The position numbers and the translations under genes are program-made. A stretch of 23,952 bases of DNA from the NCBI GenBank assembly GCA_021786915.1, contig JAJYMP010000458.1:1-23952 (forward strand), written 5' to 3'. This DNA comes from Chloroflexota bacterium. GTDB taxonomy: Bacteria; Chloroflexota; Limnocylindria; Limnocylindrales; CSP1-4. Within the stretch, counting starts at the first letter, position 1, and every line of letters begins with the position of its first letter. Under the pieces are notes generated by a model that ran no database searches, was not told the DNA's origin, and saw only the letters and a program-made list of their open reading frames with translations. Shown piece after piece: positions 1 through 6,185 of this stretch.

Positions 1-120
1 TCCGCGGCGCCGAGTCGCGTTCCGCGGCGCCGAGTCGCGTTCCGCGGCGCCGAGTCGCGTTCCGCGGCGCCGAGTCGCGTTCCGCGGCGCCGAGTCGCGT
101 TCCGCGGCGCCGAGTCGCGT
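1..120. repeat. Six perfect tandem copies of a 20-bp unit
   Basis: The unit TCCGCGGCGCCGAGTCGCGT occurs six times head to tail with no mismatch and no spacer. The array starts at the first base of the window, so its true length is unknown. The unit length is not a multiple of three and no plausible protein reads through it, so it is probably non-coding. There are no unique spacers, so it is not a CRISPR array. The reverse complement contains CGCGACTCGG, a core related to the repeat block at 190-335. Confidence 0.95.
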
Positions 121-189
121 CAGGTTCAACGGCGGCGTCTCCGAGCGCAGGCCCCGCTCCGAAGCGCCTGCCCGGCCGGTGGGTCACGC

Positions 190-335
190 TCGGCCGCCTC
201 GATTCCGAGTCTGCCGCGACTCAGCCGACCGGGGCGACTCGGCCGCCTCGATTCCGAGTCTGCCGCGACTCAGCCGACCTGCCGCGACTCAGCCGACCTG
301 CCGCGACTCAGCCGACCGGGGCGACTCAGCCGACC
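190..335. repeat. Imperfect direct repeats (41-bp pair and 19-bp unit)
   Basis: A 41-bp segment at 190-230 is repeated exactly at 239-279. Its last 19 bases, TGCCGCGACTCAGCCGACC, occur at 212-230, 261-279, 280-298 and 299-317. A degenerate further copy ends at 335. The CGCGACTC core is the reverse complement of GAGTCGCG in the 1-120 array. The flanking stretches 121-189 and 336-500 show no gene that I can support. The block may be a regulatory or recombination-prone intergenic region. Confidence 0.85.
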
Positions 336-500
336 GACCTTCCTCACCTTGGTTCTCGACCCGGGTGCCCGCACACCGGTGGGCCACCGGCGTCGCGCGG
401 AGGTTCGGGCCGACGCGGCCCCGCCCCACCCCCCCGAGGATCCCCCGGACGAACGACCCCCATCTTCCGGGGGGAAGACGCCGCGGGCCTTCTTGATCGC

Positions 501-506
501 TACCGT
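501..506 (+). promoter_or_regulatory. TACCGT -10 box, leaderless-type, for the kinase remnant
   Basis: TACCGT lies exactly six bases before the GTG at 513. The same TANNNT-6-start spacing precedes pabB, the HNH gene and the gene at 9629. AGGAGG also lies directly against the GTG, too close to work as a normal ribosome binding site for it. Confidence 0.45.
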
Positions 507-512
507 AGGAGG

Positions 513-1127
513 GTGATCGGCGACTGGATCCTGGAGCGCGTCGAGCGAAGTGAACCCGCGGGCCCTGGATTGGAGCATCGCCCTCGCCATTGCGGCGTTC
601 GGCCTGGTCAGTCTCGCCATCGACCCCGTCGGGCAGGGCGGTCGCGAGGCGACGCCGTTGTCGGTGGCGCTCGTCCTGCTGATGAGCCTGCCGCTCGTGG
701 CGCGGCGGCGGCACCCGGACGCGGTCCTCTCGCTGGTCGGCTGCTCGACCATCGTGTACGCCGCGACTGGCCCGCTCTCGCTGGCCGGCATCGGCGTGCT
801 CTACGCCTTCTACTCGATGGCCGTGTACGCCGCCCCGGGCGACTCGCAGCGGGGCCTGTTCTGGACGATGCTGGGCATCACGGCGACCTTCATCGCGGTC
901 CTGTTCAACCAGCCGAACCTGACGCCCGTCTCGTGGGCCAGCCAGCTGCTGACGGCGTGGCTCACGTTCGGGGTCGCGTGGCTGCTCGGCGACCTGATGC
1001 GCCGCCGGAGCGACGCCCTCGCGGAACTCCGGCTGCGGGCCGCGGAACTCGAGGAGGAGCGCGGGGAGAACGGCGGCTCGCGGTCGAGGGCGAGCGGGCG
1101 CGGATCGCGCGCGAGCTGCACGAGCCC
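513..1127 (+). pseudogene. Sensor histidine kinase (NarL/DesK-type) remnant, frameshifted and truncated
   Basis: This is the N-terminal part of a two-component sensor kinase. The frame starting at the GTG at 550 encodes four to five hydrophobic segments and then a cytoplasmic Glu/Arg-rich helix (LRAAELEEER). The phosphoacceptor helix of HisKA_3 kinases, VEGERARIARELHE, continues only in another frame (1083-1124). A one-base deletion near 1071 is therefore implied. If translation begins at the GTG at 513 (VIGDWILERVE), an opposite one-base shift near 550 is also needed. Similarity stops directly after the H-box, where DVVAHS would be expected. The dimerisation remainder and the HATPase_c domain are absent, so the product cannot be a working kinase. 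No response regulator is adjacent. Confidence 0.7.
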
Positions 1128-1603
1128 TGGGCCGCCTCGATCGCCGCTCGGAGCGCGTTCACTTCGTGCGCGTACCTGTCGTCCGGTATCCGCGGCCATC
1201 TCTGGTCGGCCATCATGAACCGAGGCGGCCGCCCCGGATCGGGGTCGTCGGTGTATCTGGGCACGATGTGTGTGTGCAGGTGCGGCAGCGAGTTGCCGAG
1301 CGTCAGGTAGTTGAGCTTGGCCGGCTGATACGCGCCTTCGATGCCGAGCGATACCAGGCGCACCTCGCCCGCGAAGCCGCACGACTCCTCCGCAGTCAGG
1401 TCTGTCGGGTCGGCGGCGTGGCGCCCGCGCCAGAAGACCAGCGTGTATCCGCGGGCCGCAGTGTCGCCGTTGAGATACGCATCCGACCACCGACCGGCAA
1501 AGACGCGTTGGCCGTTGGGGATCTTGTCTGGGCGGCCCTCCTTGCACGCGACGCAGTCGACCCCGCGTCGGCGGTCGTCCCAGTCAGCGGGCCAAGTCCT
1601 CAT
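962..1603 (-). CDS. HIT-family (histidine triad) hydrolase, natural 3' end lost
   Basis: HIT proteins are nucleotide hydrolases or transferases acting on AMP-linked substrates. The start ATG at 1603 has GGAG 11 bases upstream. The protein carries a CxxC pair near residues 17-20 (DCVACK) and the diagnostic HxHxH triad at 108-112 (LPHLHTHIVPRY). The recognisable HIT sequence runs about 160 residues and ends near 1124 (AAIEAAQG). There it meets the antisense strand of the truncated kinase. The original stop codon is gone, so the open frame continues for about 54 residues of antisense kinase sequence to a stop at 962. The core domain looks complete, so activity is possible with a foreign tail. 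The junction is either a deletion or an assembly chimera. Confidence 0.72.
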   Translation of the reverse strand: MRTWPADWDDRRRGVDCVACKEGRPDKIPNGQRVFAGRWSDAYLNGDTAARGYTLVFWRGRHAADPTDLTAEESCGFAGEVRLVSLGIEGAYQPAKLNYLTLGNSLPHLHTHIVPRYTDDPDPGRPPRFMMADQRWPRIPDDRYAHEVNALRAAIEAAQGSCSSRAIRARSPSTASRRSPRAPPRVPRPAAGVPRGRRSGGASGRRAATRPRT

Positions 1604-1860
1604 CGTGGCGCTCCAGTTCGTGCTGATGCCGGCACACAGTGTCCAGCAACAAGCGAGGTGGGTACAGGAGGCAGCGCCCACAGGTGGACAATCCGTCGGC
1701 GGCGTGTGCGTCGAACGTTGCGCGCGAGCTCGGCCCGTCGGCCGAGGTGCTCGGGACGGATACCGAGCGCTTGACGGTGACTTCCGTGGCGGGCCGCCCG
1801 TGTACGGGCGCGAGCAGGCGTGGGGTCCTGCGGCGGTGAGCGGGTAACCCACGCCGTCCC
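1584..1860 (-). CDS. Possible small Cys/His-rich protein upstream of the HIT gene
   Basis: A minus-strand frame ending at 1584 overlaps the HIT start by 20 bp. Its C-terminal part reads STCGRCLLYPPRLLLDT, then VCRHQHELERHDEDLAR. The CxxC followed by CxHxH is a plausible zinc-binding pattern. I find no good ATG or GTG start in frame, only TTG codons, so the 5' end given is a guess. I do not recognise the family. It may be a real small gene coupled to the HIT gene, or a stop-free frame in GC-rich DNA. Confidence 0.3.
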
Positions 1861-1986
1861 CACTCGTACAATCGCTCGCGACGCGCGGGAAGCCCAAGCA
1901 CCACAGGGCCCCCCAACGAGCAGGTCACGATCGAGCTACCGCCGACGATGGGCGAGTTGATCGACGACGAGGAGCCGAAGGGATGA
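1843..1986 (+). pseudogene. Possible 3' remnant of an unknown gene
   Basis: An open frame running from the stop at 1837-1839 ends QVTIELPPTMGELIDDEEPKG. Its stop TGA overlaps the next gene's start as ATGA, which is typical of translational coupling. No start codon or family is recognisable. It could be the tail of a gene whose 5' part was lost at a rearrangement between the HIT gene and this point. Confidence 0.25.
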
Positions 1987-2426
1987 GTACGACGGGTTCG
2001 CCGGCCTTCTCGCGCGCGGTGCCGCCCGGCTTCCCGCCGGAGCGCCCGGCACCGCCCGTCGTCGCGGAGCCGGACGACCCTTTCACCGCACTCCGCGTGG
2101 TGGACGCGTTCGCGCGGATGGAGCGTGGGCGCCCAGTCGCGATCGACGCGCTCGTCGCGCACCTCAACGCCGCCCACCTCGACTGGCTGTTCACGCGTGA
2201 CGTCGTCGTGTCGGTGCTGGTGGCGCTCCAGGCGAACTGGATGGCCGACTACCGCAACACGTCGGGGATCGTGCTCGAGGACGGGCCGGGCGGCGCGACG
2301 GTCCAGCTCGAGGACTCGTCCCGCGTGGACCCGTGGCTCGTCCGCCAGGCGCTGCGCGTGGCCGCCGACTGTCGCGAGGCCCTCGCCGAGTTCGCGCGAC
2401 GCGACCGGCTGGCGACGGGAGGATAG
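1983..2426 (+). CDS. Hypothetical protein, 147 residues
   Basis: The ATG at 1983 overlaps the stop of the preceding frame (ATGA) and follows a GAAGGG purine run. The first 30 residues are Pro-rich and probably disordered. Residues 35-80 are predicted helical (DPFTALRVVDAFARM, IDALVAHLNAAHLDW). A conserved-looking segment with a beta-hairpin feel follows (IVLEDGPGGATVQLED), and then a C-terminal helix. There is no signal peptide or membrane segment. I do not recognise the family. The arrangement of helices before a hairpin could be a small winged-helix fold, but that is a guess. It is followed two bases later by a tiny gene, so the two are probably cotranscribed. Confidence 0.6.
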   Translation: MSTTGSPAFSRAVPPGFPPERPAPPVVAEPDDPFTALRVVDAFARMERGRPVAIDALVAHLNAAHLDWLFTRDVVVSVLVALQANWMADYRNTSGIVLEDGPGGATVQLEDSSRVDPWLVRQALRVAADCREALAEFARRDRLATGG

Positions 2427-2428
2427 GG

Positions 2429-2557
2429 ATGGCTCGGCTTGGGCGACTCGGGCGGATGCTCCTCTCGCGCCCGCGGCTCCTCGCGTTCGCCGGCATCGTG
2501 ATGGGCACCATCGGGAACTGCGGGATGCCGCAGATCAAGCCGCCGGGGCTGCCGTAG
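2429..2557 (+). CDS. Small hydrophobic protein, 42 residues
   Basis: This frame begins two bases after the stop of the 147-residue gene, with a GGAGGATAGGG purine run just ahead of the ATG. It encodes a basic N-terminus (MARLGRLGRMLLSRPR), one hydrophobic stretch (LLAFAGIVMGTIGNCG) and a short Pro-rich tail. It resembles a single-span membrane or secreted micropeptide. The Cys after the hydrophobic part is lipobox-like but not canonical. The function is unknown. Coupling and the strong ribosome binding site support translation. Confidence 0.5.
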   Translation: MARLGRLGRMLLSRPRLLAFAGIVMGTIGNCGMPQIKPPGLP

Positions 2558-2573
2558 GGGAGCTCCCGGCTCC

Positions 2574-2690
<117 letters not shown>

Positions 2691-2691
2691 C

Positions 2692-2748
2692 CCGCCGTTG
2701 AGGAGCCGGCCGCCGTTGAGGAGCCGGAGCCCGCCGTTGAGGAGCCGG
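2692..2748. repeat. Three copies of an 18-bp direct repeat
   Basis: CCGCCGTTGAGGAGCCGG occurs at 2692-2709, 2710-2727 and 2731-2748. The first two are contiguous and the third follows three extra bases. The array sits exactly where the 5' half of the Fic gene should be. Confidence 0.9.
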
Positions 2749-2763
2749 CGCTCGGGGTCCACC

Positions 2764-3294
2764 GTGCCGGTCGGGCCGGCGCGGGCGCTCGTCCTCGACT
2801 TCCTGGCGATCCATCCGGTCGCTGACGGGAACGGGCGCCTCGCTCGTTTGGTGACGACCCACGCGCTGCTTGCGCAGGGCTGCGCAGTATCGCGCTATGT
2901 GAGCATCGAGCAGCGCATGTTCGAAACCAAGGACGCGTCTTGCGACGCGATCGACGCTTCTCAGAGGCGGTGGCACGACGGAGACCACGACGTCTGGCCG
3001 TGGGTCGGCTATCTTTTGGGCGTCCTCGTTGCTGCATACGACGACCTTGCGGCGCGCGTCGTCGCGCGGCGGAACCTCGCGTTCGGGTCGAAGCAGGACC
3101 AGGTTCGCCGCTACATCCTCGACCACGCCCCGGCTGTGTTCCGCTTTCGTGATGTCCGATCGGCGCTCCCGGGCATCAGCGATCCGACGATCGAGCGGGT
3201 GCTGGCCGACCTGCGTCGAGAGGGGGCGATTGCACTGGTCGATCACACCGCCAGCGGCCGGCTATCCGCCTGGAGGCGGCTCAGCCGATCGTGA
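2764..3294 (+). pseudogene. Fic-family protein, 5'-truncated remnant
   Basis: Fic enzymes transfer AMP or related groups to protein side chains. The catalytic loop HPVADGNGR matches the HPFx(D/E)GNGR signature, with its His codon at 2812. The frame then continues through the C-terminal helices of the Fic fold (SRYVSIEQRMFETK). A winged-helix-like tail follows (SDPTIERVLADLRREG). Everything before VLDFLAIHP is missing: the Fic_N region with the inhibitory helix and the first half of the core. Only about 175 of roughly 350 residues remain. Repeats and low-complexity DNA replace the 5' half. A GTG at 2764 could start translation but the fold would be incomplete. Base composition is somewhat less GC-rich than its neighbours. 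Its stop overlaps the dmpA stop tail-to-tail by 14 bp. Confidence 0.75.
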
Positions 3295-4537
3295 ACCGCG
3301 GCGGCCCTCCCGCCTTCGGCCCGGGCTCGCCGTCGAGGTCGACCCGCTTCGCCAGCGTCTTCGGCCCGCGGCCATACCTCGCCATGATGTCGACCAGCCG
3401 CTCGTGGGCCAGCGCGTGCGCCGTGATCCCGTCCCGGCCTGACATCGTCTCCGCCGCGAGCAGGGCGTTCACGATCGCCGCCTCGGTCGCCTCGACCGCC
3501 GCCTGGAACAGGGGCGTGATCCCGCGATCCACCACCATCTCGGCGGTGACGGTGTGGCGGGGGTCCCGCTCGCCGGCCGATGTCGACAGCTCGCGGTTGC
3601 CCGTCGCGAACGCGAGGATGAGGTCCCCCGAGCCGTGCGACGCGATGCCGCCCATCCGGGCGATCCCCAGGCTCGCGCGCTGCGCGAGGCGCTCGCACTG
3701 GTGCGGGAGGAGCGGTGCGTCGGTCGCGAGCACCACGATGATCGAGCCGCCGCCGGGACCGCAGCGCCCCGACGTGCCGGTGGAAGCGGACAGGGTGCCC
3801 GATGCCTCGGCCGCTTCGAGCCGCTCCTCGTCGTCCCACGGGCTCGGCACCTCGGCGAGTGGGATCTCCTGGCCCACCGGCACGCCGTCGACCCGTAGCA
3901 GCCCGCGCGACCCGTAGTTCGCCTGGACCAGCGCGCCCACGACCCAGCCGCCGTCGCTGTCGGCCGTCCGGCGCGACGCCGTCCCGATGCCGCCCTTGAA
4001 CTCGTGGCAGATCATCCCGGTGCCGCCGCCGACGTTGCCCTCGGCCACGGGCCCGCCACTCGCCGACGCGATCGCCGCATCCACGTGGGCTTGTTTCACG
4101 TGAAACCCGTTGATGTCGTTGAGCGCGCCGTCGTAGGTCTCGCCGACGACCGGCAGCGACCAGAAGACCGACCGCGGGCTGTGCGACCGCGCGGCGTGGG
4201 CGATGAGCGCGTCGTGGACCACGCCGACGGAGTGCGTGTTGGTGATGCCGACGATGCCGCCCAGGAACCCGGACTCGCGCACCCACTCGAGGCCCGTGAG
4301 CTCGCCATTGCCGTTGAGCCGATGGCAGCCGGCGAAGAGGGGCTCGGTCCAGACGTCGCCGTCGTGCGGGATGACCACGGTCACGCCGGTCCGCACCGGA
4401 CCCTGGCCCACGACCAGCGGCCCCTCGCCCGAGACGAGCGTCGTGTGCCCCACGCGAACGCCCGGGACGTCGGTGATGGCGTCGAGGTCACCGGGCTCGA
4501 GCAGGCCGATCCGAATGCCCAGCTCGCGTGCGCGCAT
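3281..4537 (-). CDS. dmpA: P1 family peptidase (DmpA-type L-aminopeptidase/D-esterase, family S58)
   Basis: Family S58 enzymes are N-terminal-nucleophile hydrolases that cut themselves into alpha and beta chains and release N-terminal residues from peptides, amides or esters. The 418-residue protein starts DLDAITDVPGVRVGHTTL, typical of the family. It contains GGIVGITNTHSVGVVHDA and EGNVGGGTGM. The self-cleavage site is PGGGSIIVVLATDAPL, with the predicted nucleophile Ser265. Tyr135 and Asn207 align plausibly with the supporting catalytic residues of DmpA. No signal peptide is seen, so it should be cytoplasmic. The ATG at 4537 follows GGAGGAG at good spacing. It is divergent from pabB. A parS-like site lies inside the gene at 4092-4107, encoded by GFHVKQ. 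Substrate preference (D-Ala, beta-peptides or other) cannot be read from sequence. Confidence 0.92.
   Translation of the reverse strand: MRARELGIRIGLLEPGDLDAITDVPGVRVGHTTLVSGEGPLVVGQGPVRTGVTVVIPHDGDVWTEPLFAGCHRLNGNGELTGLEWVRESGFLGGIVGITNTHSVGVVHDALIAHAARSHSPRSVFWSLPVVGETYDGALNDINGFHVKQAHVDAAIASASGGPVAEGNVGGGTGMICHEFKGGIGTASRRTADSDGGWVVGALVQANYGSRGLLRVDGVPVGQEIPLAEVPSPWDDEERLEAAEASGTLSASTGTSGRCGPGGGSIIVVLATDAPLLPHQCERLAQRASLGIARMGGIASHGSGDLILAFATGNRELSTSAGERDPRHTVTAEMVVDRGITPLFQAAVEATEAAIVNALLAAETMSGRDGITAHALAHERLVDIMARYGRGPKTLAKRVDLDGEPGPKAGGPPRFTIG
4092..4107. other. parS: parS-like ParB-binding site inside dmpA
   Basis: TGTTTCACGTGAAACC matches the widely conserved bacterial parS consensus TGTTNCACGTGAAACA at every position except the last. 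The inner GTTTCACGTGAAAC is a perfect 14-bp palindrome. On the dmpA strand it is read as TTT-CAC-GTG-AAA-CAA. TTT, AAA and CAA are unusual codons in a genome that otherwise prefers TTC, AAG and CAG, which suggests the DNA sequence itself is under selection. Known parS sites centre near the replication origin. No parA or parB gene is in the window. Confidence 0.8.
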
Positions 4538-4588
4538 GGCTCCTCCGCGTGTCCCAAGCTGCCCCGGCCGAGGGGCGACCCGATCTCC

Positions 4589-4598
4589 ACCCTATCAT
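4589..4598. promoter_or_regulatory. Overlapping divergent -10 boxes for dmpA and pabB
   Basis: On the plus strand TATCAT (4593-4598) lies six bases before a GTG at 4605, the leaderless arrangement seen repeatedly here. On the minus strand TAGGGT (4594-4589) would give dmpA a leader of about 45 bases that contains its GGAGGAG site. The two hexamers share two bases, so RNA polymerase could probably occupy only one at a time. No clear -35 boxes are visible. Confidence 0.5.
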
Positions 4599-4604
4599 CG
4601 CCGG

Positions 4605-6185
4605 GTGTCGTCCATGTCCCGAGCCCGTCCCGATGCGCGGCCCGTTGCCCGCGGTCGCGGAGCGCCTGATTCACACCGGCTGGTTCGCGTCCGGCGGCTG
4701 CCAGAGCTCGACGGCGTCGCGCCGATGGACGCAGCCGAGGCGTTCCGCGACCTGCCCGGGCTCGCCCTGCTGGAGAGCGCGCGGCCGGGCCGGATGGGTC
4801 GCTGGAGCCTGCTGACCGCCGATCCGGTGGCCGTGCTCGAGACGGCGGACGATGGCGTCGATCCGTTCCGCGATGTGCGGTCGCTGCTGGCCAGGCTGGC
4901 GCCGGGCGAAGCCGAAGCCGACGAAGCCGACGACGCCGAAGCTGGCGAAGCCGATAACGACGCCGACGACGCCGACGCCGAGGCCGGCGAACCCGGTGGA
5001 CGCGACCACGACTGGGCCCGCCGCGCTCCACGGCCCCCGTTCCTCGGCGGGCTGGTGGGCTATCTCGGGTACGACCTCGGGCGGCGGCTCGAGCGGCTGC
5101 CGTCGATCGCGCGCGCGGACCAGTCGCTGCCCGAGCTCCGGCTGGCCCTCCACGACTGGGTGATCGCGTGGGATCGCCGGACGGGCGCGGCGTGGCTCGG
5201 CGGGCGGACGCTCGACGGGGATGCGTCGCGGCTCGAGCGGCGTCTGGGAGCAGTGCGGGAGCGGCTCGCGTCCGCTTCGGCTGCGTCGGCTTCGTCGGCT
5301 TCGGCCTTGTCGCCCGCCGACACCGCCCTCGTCCTCGTCTCGGGCACCACCCGCGCGCAGTGGGTCGAGCGGATCGAGGCCGTTCGCAGCGCCATCGCCG
5401 AGGGCGAGGTCTACCAGGCGAACCTCACGCGCCGCCTCGAGGCGCCCTTCGTCGGCGACCCGTGGCCCCTCTTCCGCCGCCTCCGCACCGGCGACCCCGC
5501 CCTGTTCGCCGGCTACCTCGACCTGGGCGCCGAAGCACAGACAGGCGTCCCGCGCGCCCTCCTCTCCGCGTCGCCGGAGCCGTTCCTCTCGGTGGACGCC
5601 CACGGCAACGTCTCGACCGACCCGATCAAGGGCACCCGGCCCCGCGGGCGGACACGCGAGGAGGACCGGGCTCTCGCGCGCGAGCTCCTCGCCAGCCGCA
5701 AAGACCAGGCCGAGAACGTGATGATCGTGGACGTGCTGCGCAACGACCTCGGGCGCGTCTGCGTGCCCGGGACCGTCCGCGTGCCCCGGCTGCTGCGCCT
5801 TGAGCGCACGGCGGCCGTCCAGCACCTCGTGACCACCGTGACCGGCCGCCTGGCGCCGGGCAAGGACGCCTTCGACCTCCTCGCGGCCTCGTTCCCGGGC
5901 GGCAGCATCACGGGCGCGCCCAAGATCCGGGCCATGGAGGTCATCGAGCGCCTGGAGCCCGTGCGCCGCGGCCCGTACTGCGGCACCATGCTGTGGCTGG
6001 GCGCCGACGGCCGGATGGGCTCGTCCATCCTGATCCGGACGTTCGTCGCCGACGGCGCGCGGCTCACGCTCCACGTGGGCGGGGGGATCACGTGGCGGAG
6101 CGACCCGCAGGACGAGTGGGACGAGACGGTCGCGAAGGCGCGCGGGCCGCTGGCCGCGATCGGCGCTGTGGAGGTGCTTGCGTGA
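4605..6185 (+). CDS. pabB: Aminodeoxychorismate synthase component I
   Basis: PabB converts chorismate and ammonia to 4-amino-4-deoxychorismate for folate synthesis. The ammonia comes from a PabA glutaminase not encoded here. The N-terminal part contains GRWSLLTADPVAVLE. The chorismate-binding domain carries DPIKGTRPRG, whose Lys (codon 5628) matches the PabB nucleophile that replaces the Thr of anthranilate synthase. SFPGGSITGAPKIRAMEVIE and CGTMLWLGADGRM follow, so PabB is favoured over TrpE. The GTG at 4605 fits a leaderless start; the ATG at 4614 is the alternative and shortens the protein from 526 to 523 residues. Two Ala-rich low-complexity insertions occur: an Asp/Glu/Ala stretch near residues 102-128 and an Ala/Ser stretch near 223-235. 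They are made by one repeat in opposite orientations. The gene overlaps pabC by 4 bp. Confidence 0.9.
   Translation: MSSMSRARPDARPVARGRGAPDSHRLVRVRRLPELDGVAPMDAAEAFRDLPGLALLESARPGRMGRWSLLTADPVAVLETADDGVDPFRDVRSLLARLAPGEAEADEADDAEAGEADNDADDADAEAGEPGGRDHDWARRAPRPPFLGGLVGYLGYDLGRRLERLPSIARADQSLPELRLALHDWVIAWDRRTGAAWLGGRTLDGDASRLERRLGAVRERLASASAASASSASALSPADTALVLVSGTTRAQWVERIEAVRSAIAEGEVYQANLTRRLEAPFVGDPWPLFRRLRTGDPALFAGYLDLGAEAQTGVPRALLSASPEPFLSVDAHGNVSTDPIKGTRPRGRTREEDRALARELLASRKDQAENVMIVDVLRNDLGRVCVPGTVRVPRLLRLERTAAVQHLVTTVTGRLAPGKDAFDLLAASFPGGSITGAPKIRAMEVIERLEPVRRGPYCGTMLWLGADGRMGSSILIRTFVADGARLTLHVGGGITWRSDPQDEWDETVAKARGPLAAIGAVEVLA
4911..4942 (+). repeat. GCCGAA/GCCGAC repeat, forward copy in pabB
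   Basis: This 32-base stretch reads GCCGAAGCCGACGAAGCC and on. It matches the reverse complement of 5274-5305 with two mismatches, the first 22 bases being identical. Here it encodes alternating Glu/Asp and Ala, and related triplets continue to about 4990. Confidence 0.85.
5274..5305 (-). repeat. GCCGAA/GCCGAC repeat, inverted copy in pabB
   Basis: This is the reverse-complement partner of 4911-4942, about 330 bases downstream. Read on the plus strand it encodes alternating Ala and Ser. It lies between the N-terminal and chorismate-binding parts of PabB, where a flexible linker is tolerable. Confidence 0.85.

Noticed and set aside
1..120. CRISPR array
   Set aside because: The 20-bp units are contiguous and identical with no unique spacers, and no cas gene is visible.
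4203..4604. N-terminal extension of PabB
   Set aside because: It is antisense to dmpA, shows no PabB similarity, and the -10 box at 4593 favours a start at 4605 or 4614.
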